A stretch of 64,000 nucleotides of DNA from Rhyzopertha dominica. Lineage: Eukaryota > Arthropoda > Insecta > Coleoptera > Bostrichidae. Below are positions 11,610-20,819 of this stretch, in pieces. Position 1 is the stretch's first letter, and the number at the start of each line of letters is the position of its first letter. The DNA lies in the NCBI GenBank assembly GCA_025024175.1, contig QCXZ01000137.1, positions 79,608,680 to 79,672,679 of the forward strand, given 5' to 3'. The translations under genes were made by a program, and so were the position numbers. A model generated the notes under the pieces. The model was not told the origin of the DNA, made no database searches, and saw only the letters and a list, made by a program, of their open reading frames with translations.

Positions 11610-12861
11610 CGAGGCATGTTTTTAAGTAAGTACCGTTTTGGAATTAAAAAAAGATATCGCAAATAATTTTATCTTACATGAAAGCCTGTACCTTAATCTA
11701 CTTTTCTACATAATTTCGGTGAATATTGAGGCACTTGTCATAACGTGGCACCAGTTTTTGAATACCCTCCTCATAAAATTCTGCCGCCTGACTTGTTAAC
11801 CACTGTATCACAAATGTTTCGACTTCGTTATCGTCTTGAAGACGCTGACCACCCATGTGTTTCTTCAAGTGCAGAAACAAATGGTAGTCGCTGGGCGCCA
11901 GATCAGGGCTGTATGGGGGATGATCTAGAGTTTCCCATTTAAAAGATTTGATGAGATCTTTGGTCCGATTAGCCACATGTGGACGGGCATTGTCATGCAG
12001 CAAAACGATACCCTTACTCAACTTGCCACGTCTTTTGTTCTGGATTGCACGACGCAGATTGTTCAATGTCTTACAATAAGACGCTGCATTGATTGTCTCA
12101 TTACGAGGCAAAAACTCCACTAGCAATACTCCTTTTCTGTCCCAAAAAACTGTGCACATGATTTTCCGGGCAGAAATTGTTTGCTTAAACTTCACTTTTT
12201 TGGGTGATGATGAATGTCGCCATTCCATGGATTGTTGTTTCGATTCTGGTGTGACGTAGGCCACCCATGTTTCGTCATCAGTAACAATTTGGTCTAAAAA
12301 ATCTTCACCTTCATTGTGGTACCGCTCAAGGAAAGTCAATGCACTGCCTAAACGTTGGGTTTTGTGCAAATCCGTCAACATTTTCGGAACCCAACGTGAA
12401 CACAATTTCCGGTAATTCAAGTTCTCGGTCACAATGCGATACAAAACACTATGAGAATATTGAGGAAAGCAGTCGCACAATGATGAAATTGTAAAGCGTC
12501 TGTTTTCTCTCACCTTTTCGTTCACTTTCTGCACCAAATCTTCATTAACGACCGAAGGACACCCACTCCGTTCTCCATCATGCACATTTGTGCGGCCATC
12601 TTTAAACGCTCTCACCCATTTCCTTACCATTCCATCACTCATAATGTTTTGTCCGTAAACTTCACAGATCTCAAGATGAATATCGATCGGTTTTACGCCT
12701 TTAGCACTAAGAAATCGTATAACAGCCCGTACTTCACAATCGGCGGGACTCACGATTGTCGGAGGCATCTTAAACACTCAGTAAACAACGTATACAATGA
12801 AGAATCAAACTGTAATGGCGTCAGTGCGTAGACAAGAGATGTAGGTAAAAAATATGCCTCG
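11610..12861 (-). mobile_element. Mariner (DD34D) element, near-complete copy 1
   Basis: TA dinucleotides at 11608-11609 and 12862-12863 flank ends that read CGAGGCATGTTTTTAAGTAA (left) and, inverted, CGAGGCATATTTTTTACCTA (right). Compared with the copy at 34949, the right side lacks about 70 bases of a GC-rich 5' untranslated segment, so most of the right inverted repeat beyond its outer ten bases is lost. The transposase frame inside is uninterrupted. Confidence 0.9.
11698..12768 (-). CDS. Mariner transposase (DD34D), uninterrupted 356-residue frame
   Basis: This is a cut-and-paste transposase that binds the element's inverted repeats and inserts at TA. The N-terminal half has two HTH regions (VRAVIRFLSAKGVKPIDIH and the RRFTISSLCDCFPQYSHSVL region), then the mariner linker WVPKMLT. 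The catalytic residues are D in the first block (IVTDDETWVAY), D in LLHDNARPHVA and D in YSPDLAPSDYHLF. The last two are separated by 34 residues. I place the start at ATG 12768 (MPPTIVSPAD); the same ATG serves the second copy. Length is close to the usual 345-350 residues. One oddity is that the first block reads TDDETW where the second copy and the family have TGDETW. The frame looks functional, but the damaged 5' inverted repeat may block mobility in cis. Confidence 0.9.
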   Translation of the reverse strand: MPPTIVSPADCEVRAVIRFLSAKGVKPIDIHLEICEVYGQNIMSDGMVRKWVRAFKDGRTNVHDGERSGCPSVVNEDLVQKVNEKVRENRRFTISSLCDCFPQYSHSVLYRIVTENLNYRKLCSRWVPKMLTDLHKTQRLGSALTFLERYHNEGEDFLDQIVTDDETWVAYVTPESKQQSMEWRHSSSPKKVKFKQTISARKIMCTVFWDRKGVLLVEFLPRNETINAASYCKTLNNLRRAIQNKRRGKLSKGIVLLHDNARPHVANRTKDLIKSFKWETLDHPPYSPDLAPSDYHLFLHLKKHMGGQRLQDDNEVETFVIQWLTSQAAEFYEEGIQKLVPRYDKCLNIHRNYVEK

Positions 12862-12863
12862 TA

Positions 12864-13169
12864 GTTGGCCTCTGAAGGGCAATATACCTGAAAAGAACGT
12901 TAGACTCTAAAATGTTAATTACACTTTGAAATCAACAACTTTTTCCTACTTGTGTGCAAGAATCGCACAAGTGTGCGATAATTAAATAAATTAAATTAAA
13001 AAAATAAGTAAAATTAAATAAAAATCACTATATATAAACGAATCTGGCCTATAAATCAGTTTTTTGTATCAATTTGACTTTAAATTTTTATAAACTGTTT
13101 CAATATTTACTTAGATCTAATAAATTTGTTGTAAATTGTACTTAATAAAAGTATGCCTAATCTAATTTG
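12864..13169. other. AT-rich spacer
   Basis: Short non-coding stretch between the mariner element and the non-LTR fragment; nothing recognised. Confidence 0.5.
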
Positions 13170-13183
13170 AAAGTGAAAGATAA

Positions 13184-13506
13184 GTGTTTTATTATATTAA
13201 ATTAATTTTCCCTGAAGATGTTGCTAATGTTATTCTTGCTTTGAAATCAAATACAGTTGGACACGACGGCGTTTCTCCTAAGATGTTGAAATTCTGTTGC
13301 CCTATTATTTGCAACTATGTTGTTCACATTATCAATTGTTGTTTCGAGCACAGTTATTATCCCGATGAGTGGAAGCTCGCTTTAATACGACCTTTGCCTA
13401 AAACTGATGAAATTAAATCTGTACCCGATTTGAGATCAATCAGCATCTTGCCTGTGTTGTCTAAGGTATGTGAGTAAGTAAGATTAAGTTTCTTCATAAA
13501 CAAATA
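13184..13506 (+). pseudogene. Non-LTR reverse transcriptase, N-terminal RT segment
   Basis: The translated segment contains ALKSNTVGHDGVSPKMLKF (RT motif 0/1 region, form LK.NkspG.DgIs...LK) and WKLALIRPLPK followed by PDLRSISILPVLSKVCE (motif 2, form RPIS.lp.lSKifEk). A stop follows the last block, and the family B element is inserted about 30 bases further on. Order and spacing match insect jockey-like ORF2 proteins. It is not expected to be functional. Confidence 0.75.
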
Positions 13507-13508
13507 TA

Positions 13509-13780
13509 CAGGGTGGTTTTTTTAAAACTTCACACCTTAAATAACTTTAAATAGAGGAAAATTTTAAAATTTTGCAAAAACAGGTAAACTTTTGTTTGCA
13601 GGGGGACAACTTTTGAGATAAGTTTTTAATGGATAGCGCTTACCCTCTTAGCGGGATAGATACCCCTTCAAAAATTTGAAATGAAACTACCCATCTTACG
13701 ATACATCATTTAAAAGCTTATTACACAAGGAGTCTTGTCATGTAATTAGTTTTACTATTTTTTACCCATTGACGGGGTAG
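13509..13780 (+). repeat. Left long terminal inverted repeat of family B copy A
   Basis: Pairs with 15509-15779. Both arms share CTTCACACCTTAAATAACTT, CAACTTTTGAGATAAGTTTT and the GACGGGGTA boundary. Substitutions are scattered and indels few. Confidence 0.88.
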
Positions 13781-14135
13781 TGGGCCAAAAAGTGCATTGT
13801 AGCAAGTGGCTTATAAAATGGAATATTTTGGACTTTTTTTAACAAAATTTATTGTCTTGCAGTTACAATAAAAATTGTCCTTACTAAAGCCTAAAAAAAC
13901 TTGTTAAAAATAATTGTTACACCTAAGCAAAATGCCAAAAATACTTAAAATTTTCTTTCGACATTACTTGATATTGCAACTCAACAGTTTATACTGAATT
14001 GGCTAAATAATTATCTACTTTGTGTTTCCAATTTTTTGTTTCAACTTTTTGGCTACTTCTTTGGCACGACCATCTTTTTGTTCACATTCCTTTTTATAAA
14101 TCGCGTGAAATTTTAAAGTGAGGGTCCAAGTGATA

Positions 14136-15196
14136 ATGGTTTATTCAACTGCCGAAAGGGTAGAAATAATTTTTATTTACGGTGCTGAGCATAGCTGTGC
14201 TCGTGCGTCAGCAAGGGTGTTTAACGAACGGCACCCCGATAAAAATGTTGACGCTAGGTACATTCTCGATCTCGTGCAGAAATTTCAAGACACTGGATCT
14301 GTAGTAAACAAAAAAAGGGCAGGGAATAGAGTAGTACTTGGTCATTTTGCAATGGATCCAACTAGCTCTTTGCGTAACATTTCTACAGCCACTGGACTTT
14401 CTTATTCATCTGTAAGGAAAGTTACAAAACTGCACAAATTCCATCCCTATAAGATGAAAACTCTCCAGGAACTCGGCGAAGATGACGTCGATAGAAGACT
14501 GCAATTTTGCGAAATTATGACAGAAAAGATTATAGTAAATCCAAATCTAATAAAAAATATCTGCTTCAGTGATGAATGCACATTTTTTTTGAACGGCTCT
14601 GTAAATAAACATAACGTCAGGTACTGGAGTGACGAAAATCCTTATATTTTTCAAGAAGGTCATACACAAGTTCCTGAGAAGCTGAACGTCTGGGCTGGAA
14701 TACTTGGCAACGCAATTGTGGGTCTAATTTTCATTGATGGGACGCTAAATGGGGGAATGTATTTAGAATTACTTGATAACGTTATTGATTCTTTAATCAC
14801 AGAGCAATTAGAAAACCAACGTGACCCTGAAGGAAATCCAATGTTGGATGAATACGAATGGTTTTACCAACATGATGGAGCCCCACCGCATTACGCCATT
14901 AATGTGCGAAATTGGTTAAATCATAGATTTCCTCTTCACTGGATCGGTAGGCGCGGAACAATTAATGGCCGCCACGATCACCCGATTTGACTGCTTTAGA
15001 TTTCTTTCTATGGGGTCATTTAAAATCTGTGGTTTACAAAACACAACCTACTAGCCTGGACGATCTGCGAGAAAGAATTATTAACGAGTGCAGGAGGATT
15101 CCACCTGAAACTTTCCGAAAAGTGCAGCAGGAGTTCGAGAACCGTCCGTATTATTGTATGGAAAGAGGTGGTGCACATTTTGAGAATCTATTGTAA
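14136..15196 (+). pseudogene. Family B DD41D transposase with one frameshift
   Basis: The start is ATG 14136 (MVYSTAERVEIIFIYG). An N-terminal HTH (DUF4817-like: ARASARVFNERHPDKNVD) is followed by a second HTH (ISTATGLSYSSVRKVTKLHK), the first aspartate in ICFSDECTFFLNG, NVWAGI, the second in YQHDGAPPHYA, and the third in SPDLTALDFFLWG. In copy B, 41 residues separate the last two. In this copy a single base is missing at about 14967 (ATTAATGG instead of ATTGAATGG), which breaks the frame before the third aspartate. Relative to copy B it also lacks eight codons near 14333. The C-terminus ends with ERGGAHFENLL. It was probably about 355-360 residues when intact. Confidence 0.88.
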
Positions 15197-15508
15197 GGTT
15201 TGAATTTCTATGGTTTTGTTCACACTGTTTTTGGAGTTACAAATAAATAATTTTTCTTTTTCGTGGACATGGACTTTCTAAAAAATTACATGATAAATAC
15301 TTTAATGTTAATAATAACGTTAAAAGAAAATTTTCAGTATTCTGGGAGTTTTTTTAAGTGTCATATTTTTTACAAGTTGTTTGTTTAAATTTTGAGTTCT
15401 CGTAAGGACAAATTTTATTTCCGCTCTAAAATAAAATACATTTTGTTGAAAAGAGTCCAAAATATTCAATTTAATAAGCAACCTGTTTCGTAGGCATTAT
15501 TAATCTAT

Positions 15509-15779
15509 TACCCCGTCAATAAGTTAAACGTGGTAAAACTAATTACATGGCCAGACCCTTTGTGAAATAAGCTTTCAAATGATGTATCGAAAGATGGATA
15601 GTTCCATTTAAAATTTTTAAAGGGGTGTCTACCCTGCTCAGAGAGTAAGCGCTATCCATTAAAAACTTATCTCAAAAGTTGTCCCCCTGCAAACAAAAGT
15701 TTACCTGTTTTTGCAAATTTTTAAATTTTTGCTATATTTAAAGTTATTTAAGGTGTGAAGTTTTCAAAAAATCACCCTG
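15509..15779 (-). repeat. Right long terminal inverted repeat of family B copy A
   Basis: Reverse-complement partner of 13509-13780. It begins inside at TTACCCCGTC and ends at the TA duplication. Confidence 0.88.
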
Positions 15780-15785
15780 TATGAT

Positions 15786-16979
15786 TATGTTTGTGAAGCT
15801 AAAATTAACCCGAAAATCAGTCAGGTTTTCGTACTCATTACAGTACAACAACTGCGTTGACTAATTTGGCAGACGAGTGCATTGGATCTCTCGATGTGGG
15901 CAAGGCAAGTCTTTTGGTTTCATTGTTTTTTCGAAAGCTTTTGATGCACTGGATCATGTGTTGCTTTGTAGTAAATTGACTTACCACGGTTTTGCTGAGG
16001 GTTCTGTTAATTTCTTCCGATCTTATTTGCTCAATAGGTGCCAGCGAGTCTTGCTGGGTGGCTGCAAAGTGAGTGGGAGTCCCTCAAGGATCTATCCTGG
16101 GACTAACTTCGTTTTTAATTTACACCACTGATTTACTCACGGAGCCCAAATTTTCAAGTTGCGTGGCCTACGCTAACGATACTTACCTTTTGAACCATTT
16201 CAACCCACAGAACATAGAGAGGGCATGCTTAGAAATGAATGAGGACCTAGGCAACATTAGTGAATGTTCAGCAATAAGTGTTCTGTAGTATATTTCGCGT
16301 CAAAATCGTCACAAAAATGTTTTGTGAAGGATGATATTAAAGTACATGTGGACCATAATCAACTGCCTGTATATGAAAGGATCAAAAGTCTTGATTTAAG
16401 TATAGATAATGACCTTCGTTTTAAAAATCACGTGTCTTCCGTTATTAAAAAGTGTTGTGTTGCTTTAAAGCTCTTGTACTCTAATCATCTAATTCTCAAC
16501 TTTAAACTTAGAAAAAAATTATGCGAATCTCTGGTAATCCCTCACTTACTTTATTGTTTTATGGTATACTTTCCTTGTCTTGATGCCGTTAATAAATACA
16601 GGCTTCAGAAGGTGTAGAATAACCGCTGCAGATTCATATTTTGACTAAAAAAAGTATGCTCATATCAGTAAGTGCATACAGCAACTTAAGTGGTTAAAAA
16701 TTGATCAACTTTTTTATTACCACCTTGCAACTTTCTTGTTTCGTGTCTTTCGATCCTCTTCGCCAAAATACTTGCGTGATAAGTTTCATAGTCGTCGCAG
16801 CTTGCATTGCACTGATTTATCTCTTAGATATGTCCACCTAGCTTCCGAACCTCCCTATACTCGCAGTCTTTTACTTATAATGCTGTTCAATGTTATAATG
16901 AACACTATGATTTGTTTACTAAAATATGCACTGTAGAAAATATCAAAAAAAAACAAATGATGTATAGGTTAAGTCATTA
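15786..16979 (+). pseudogene. Non-LTR reverse transcriptase, palm to C-terminus, frameshifted
   Basis: This continues the frame interrupted at 13507. Visible blocks are FSKAFDALDHVLLCSKLTYH (motif 3), FFRSYLLNRCQRVLLGG, GVPQGSILGLTSFLIYTTDL (motif 4/5), VAYANDTYLL (the YADD box, with the second catalytic residue changed to N), CSVVYFASKSS, and the thumb block DLSIDNDLRFKNHVSSVIKK. The C-terminal PKYLRDKFHSRRSLHCTDL is followed by a shift. The end of the protein is best read in another frame with the stop at 16977. Several shifts are present, at about 16080, 16270 and 16860. All parts lie in one orientation, so this is one decayed copy. Confidence 0.8.
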
Positions 16980-18343
16980 GATTGTTATTATAGTCAAAGC
17001 ATGGTACTGTAGTTGTCTATGTTTTAGTTTGTTCATTTCTTATATTGAACTGTTTATCTGTGTTAGTTTGACAGATTTGTTTTGTTTCCGTCAATAAGGC
17101 GTATTGTTTCTTTTATTTAATCGGTTATTAAATAGTTCATATTTATTTCACTGAATACCTTACATTTTCATTCATCTCTAAATAAACCAATACTAGTAAG
17201 ACACAGGGCGTAGATTAAAAGAGAACTATTATAAATTGATCAGTACTAGTAGCGAGCTCATAGTAGCAGTTAATTCTATTACTATTTAATTAACAGGGCA
17301 ATCCTGATGTCTAGCTTGTACATGAATAAGTAATGTCTTCCGCTGCTTTGAAGCAACCTACGAGACGCAACGTTCTACAGCTTTTTTTTTAAATTTTTCA
17401 CGATTTCGAATCTAATTTCGCACGCTTTACCTGCAGGATACTTGGGAGGATCACGGACAGGAATGCAAATTGCTCACGGGCCGCAGTTGAAAGTGCATAT
17501 GCAAGCTACGTTAAGGTGAGCTGAAACTTTGTAGAAACTTGAAACATCGGTATCAAAGTGCAAAATGGGTCGATCATAGTAGCAGCAGTGTATAAGTGTG
17601 TTGAATGTCATTAATATCTATAAAGTGAATCGGGTATCAATAACGACAGTATGAAATTCTATTCAGTATACCAATTTTAATTAATTTAGCTGACATTTGC
17701 TGTAATTTGTATAAGTTTGTGATATTTCTAATAATACATAACAGTTTGTTGAAAATCTCAATCCATATTAGTGTAGAGGGTGTCACCTAAAACGAGACAG
17801 GCTGTAATTAATATTACAAATTTAGGAAAATGTATCACACAAAAGTTCTAGCAAATTGTATACTTTTGTAAATTGTAAAAATACGTGTTTTGTATGTCAC
17901 GGTTTTGGTCACATTTAAAGACTTTTTTTTAACGTTTGCTGCCTCTTTACATAAAAAACCAAAACAACTGATAATCAACAAGCAAAGTGTTTAATAAAAA
18001 AATCAGCTTCTTTCAGATGCCTAAATAGAACCGTTAGTGATATACACCTACAATAATGCCAATCTAAGATCTAGAATAAATGACAATACATAAGTAGAAT
18101 TTCACATGAATCAGCGAAAGAATATGTAGTAAAACACAAAATTTTCTAAAAGTCTGCGTTGATTAAATTCGAATATAATTATTAGTTACTGAAAAAAGTG
18201 TGTTATTATGACAATATTTTCAGATTTCAGTAGAGTTGACTGTAATTATCTGGTTGTAAATGGCAGCAACTCTTCTTTTTATTAATTGTTGCGTACAGTC
18301 ATGAAAATTAACTAGAATTAACAGCGTTTTTTTTATATAAATA
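16980..18343. other. Retrotransposon 3' tail and AT-rich DNA
   Basis: About 190 bases after 16980 are probably the non-LTR 3' untranslated region. The remainder shows no gene. An AGAGGGTGTCACCT sequence at 17777 resembles a transposon end, but no partner was found. Confidence 0.4.
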
Positions 18344-18345
18344 TA

Positions 18346-19731
18346 CAGGATGTTTCACGAATGGTAATGACCTTGACGAAGTTAAAAATGCAACCCAAAA
18401 TACATTCTCATAGCCAATGTGGTTATTTTACATAATGGTATTATTTTAAAAATGAATTGGGAATCCATGACGGCTATGCGCTATGGTTCCTGTCACTGTA
18501 TTTATTAAAAGTCAAAATGTATTCAAATGATGAAAAAACAGATACGATTTTGATTTATGGTGAATGCAAGAAACATGCTTCCGCTGCCGCCCGTTTATAC
18601 AGGTAACGTTTTCCAAATAGAAGAGCTCCTTCCGATACAATTTTCAAGAGACTTGAATTAACTTTAAGGACAAACTGGCCACCACTGAAAAATTCAAGAG
18701 GAAGAACAGCAACAGGCCCTGACAATCAAATTAGAGTATTGGAAACGATCCTCATATTATTCAAAGGGTAGTCTCAAAAGCAACCGGTATTAGTCTGTCT
18801 TCATTACACCGAATAATTAAAGGTAATCAATTTCATCCATATCACTTGCAATTGGTTCAGGCCTTAAAAGAGATAGATATCCCAAAGGACTGGCTTTTTG
18901 TAACTTTTTTCAGGAACACCAAAATTTGAATGTGAGATTTTATGACGACATTTGCTTCTCAGATGAAGCAAGATTTTCTAATAATGGTGGAGTTAACAAA
19001 CATAACATGCATTATTATGCGCAAGAAAATCCAGGTTGGATTCGAGAGGGACATTTTCAAACTATCTACTCGACGAATGTCTGGTGCGGAATATTGAGGA
19101 ATCAATAAATTGTTGGGCCTTATTTTTTTCACGATAGTTTAAATGGCAATAATTATCTAATTTTTTTAAGAAACATTTTACCAGTACTTCTACAAAATGT
19201 AAATTTACAACTAAGACAAGATCTATGGTTCCAACATAATGGGCATTATTATAGAATAGTGCAAAATCATTTTGATTTGGTTTTGCCTAAGCGATGGATA
19301 GGAAGAGGTTCAATTAATCCTTGGCCACCGAAAAGCCCGGACCTTACTCCTATGGATTTTTTTCTGTGGGAAATGGTAAAAGAGCAGGTATACCAAACAC
19401 CAATTGAAAGTGTAGAACATTTAGAAAATAAAATACGTGATGCATGTAGATCCGTCACTCCGGAAATGTTAATGCATGTTAAAAGATCGTTTTGGGCTCG
19501 AATTCAAGGTTGTGAAAACAGCGGAGGCTGACATTTTGAGCATTTATTACATTAATGTTATTGAATAAACATATTTCAAAAATAAATTTTGTTTTATCTT
19601 ACCGAATTTACTTAAAGCAAATGATTGAAGTTTACGTCAAAATTTAAAAATAGACGATGTACAATTATGAAATGTATTTTGGGTTGCCTCTTTAATTTCG
19701 TCAGGGTCATTATCATTCGTGAAACATCCTG
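18346..19731 (+). mobile_element. Family A DD41D mariner-like element, complete copy 2
   Basis: TA at 18344-18345 and 19732-19733 flank inverted ends reading CAGGATGTTTCACGAATG. Length is 1386 bp. This is the only copy in the window with both ends and serves as the reference for the other three. It lies only about 325 bp upstream of the TATA box at 20057. Confidence 0.92.
18517..19555 (+). pseudogene. Family A DD41D transposase, multiple stops and shifts
   Basis: The start is ATG 18517 (KMYSNDEKTDT). The order is DUF4817-like HTH, a second HTH near 18780-18830, the first catalytic D in ICFSDEARFSNNG (about 18957), NVWCGI, then a damaged second block (WFQHNGHYYRIV, where the usual QQDGAPAHYHRIV has lost the catalytic aspartate). 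The third block is KSPDLTPMDFFLW, and the C-terminus ends near CENSGG with a CGA to TGA change, followed by HFEHLLH. At least four disruptions are visible, so the copy is inactive. Family length is about 346 residues. Confidence 0.85.
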
Positions 19732-20008
19732 TATACAAATTAGCCAAAAAGACTATACTGCAAACGTAGCAACAAATAGACGCTCGGTCTATGCTTATAC
19801 CGCTGGACCCCTTTCTACAAAACTGAAAAAAAGTATTAAAAACTCGATCTTGCGGATATTAAAATTCGGAACCCATATTGCGACATGCAAAAAACGTGAT
19901 GAATATTTTTTCCCAAAATCCACGAAATCCCGAAATCGCCAGTTATCAATCCCGAGCTGCCCCCGCACACAGTGCAGTGCGTGTGGCGTGCGTCGGGACG
20001 GGCGCGCG

Positions 20009-20013
20009 ATTGG
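20009..20013 (-). promoter_or_regulatory. CCAAT box (inverted, ATTGG)
   Basis: ATTGG within GCGCGATTGGCCGC, 44 bases upstream of the TATA box. The distance to the inferred start is about 80 bases, the usual place for an NF-Y type site. Confidence 0.5.
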
Positions 20014-20056
20014 CCGCTGGGCGGTGCGGGCGTCGCGATGCCGCCGCGACGCCTCG

Positions 20057-20065
20057 TATAAAAGG
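20057..20065 (+). promoter_or_regulatory. TATA box TATAAAAGG
   Basis: A perfect TATAAAAGG match in an otherwise GC-rich block, with GC-rich flanks on both sides as in strong TATA promoters. The start is predicted about 30 bases downstream, near 20087-20092. Confidence 0.7.
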
Positions 20066-20089
20066 CGCGCCGGTACACCGCGGTCTTCG

Positions 20090-20172
20090 CACGGTGACGC
20101 TACCCCAAGCAGAGACGCCGCACGACCATCCGCAACACTCCGCCGGACGAAGACGTCTTCAGCGAAACAGGG
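20090..20172 (+). other. Inferred non-coding first exon ending at a splice donor
   Basis: From the inferred start to CAGGG|GTGAGT (donor GT at 20173-20174) there are about 83 GC-rich bases with no ATG, consistent with a 5' untranslated exon. Composition becomes AT-rich immediately after the donor. No acceptor or coding exon could be assigned downstream in this window, so the gene's identity is unknown. Confidence 0.55.
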
Positions 20173-20819
20173 GTGAGTCGAAAATTTTTTTTTATTGCTG
20201 CGGAATATTTTTTTTAATTGAAATTGCCCATGATTTTAATGAAAATTGAGCGGCAGGATTCGTAAAAGGATTTCTTAGTAATTTTCGCAAAGAAATAGTG
20301 TGGAATAGAATGCCTACTTGATAAATTTTATTACTTTCTTAGAATATTGATGTGTTTAGATGGTGACAAAATAAGACATGTATTTATAGAAGTAAAGTTA
20401 AGGTGTTTTCAGTTTTTTTGTGTATATCCACTTTAAACTTTTCTTTGGTAGGTTGTGTCATTTAGCGATAAAAAGTTAGGTAAGTACTATCTACCAATAT
20501 TATAATTGAATACTTAAATTTTCAGTATGTTTAAATGACGATAAAAATTGTAAGTCTAGCAGTTTAAAATGTTTGCAATTTATTACAGGCACACACAATA
20601 CTTATACAATCTATAGAAATAGACATTACAAAATGTTATTTTGGGGTATTTTTTACGACAGCGCAGGTACGAATATATATGCCCTTCTAATTAATTAAAA
20701 ATAAAGTTCTCCGGGATAGAAATTTTTTAAATTGAGTTCTCCGTGATTAATAAATTTTAGGAAAAACGTCAAGTGTTGTATATTAGTAACGTAGAAAATT
20801 TCATGGGTATATGAGTTTT

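Larger units (their letters stand above)
13509..15779 (+). mobile_element. Family B DD41D element with long inverted repeats, copy A
   Basis: TA at 13507-13508 and 15780-15781 bracket the element. The ends are CAGGGTGGTTTTTTTAAAAC and the inverse of CAGGGTGATTTTTTGAAAAC. The inverted repeats match strongly for about 270 bases, up to a GACGGGGTA landmark, and still detectably for roughly 100 more. Length is 2271 bp. A second copy of the same structure lies at 38533-40822 in the opposite orientation. Confidence 0.92.
13170..16979 (+). mobile_element. Jockey-like non-LTR retrotransposon, interrupted by a family B transposon
   Basis: Reverse transcriptase similarity starts near 13170, stops at the TA at 13507, and resumes at 15782 on the same strand in the correct protein order, continuing to a stop at 16977-16979. 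The 3' untranslated part probably runs on to about 17.17 kb. The 5' half (endonuclease, ORF1) is absent. The element is older than the DNA transposon inside it. Confidence 0.75.
19950..20172 (+). promoter_or_regulatory. CpG-rich core promoter region with TATA and CCAAT boxes
   Basis: Composition jumps abruptly from AT-rich to strongly GC- and CpG-rich between about 19950 and 20172 and then drops back. Within it are an inverted CCAAT (ATTGG at 20009-20013), TATAAAAGG at 20057-20065, a leader without ATG, and a consensus splice donor. The arrangement (CCAAT about 50 bases upstream of TATA, start expected near 20087-20092) is that of a classical RNA polymerase II promoter on the plus strand. Long open frames here on both strands are a by-product of high GC. 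Confidence 0.7.

Noticed and set aside
12580..12831. Plus-strand frame opposite the mariner transposase (also 35048-35299 opposite copy 2)
   Set aside because: Antisense shadow of a real transposase; similarity between the two shadows simply follows from the element being repeated.
17777..17800. AGAGGGTGTCACCTAAAACG as a transposon terminus
   Set aside because: Resembles the CAGGGTGT ends but lacks the leading TA-CA and any partner end.
19836..20249. Overlapping open frames on both strands in the CpG-rich block
   Set aside because: High GC removes stop codons by chance; the TATA box, CCAAT box and donor explain the block better, and the frames lie across the inferred start site.
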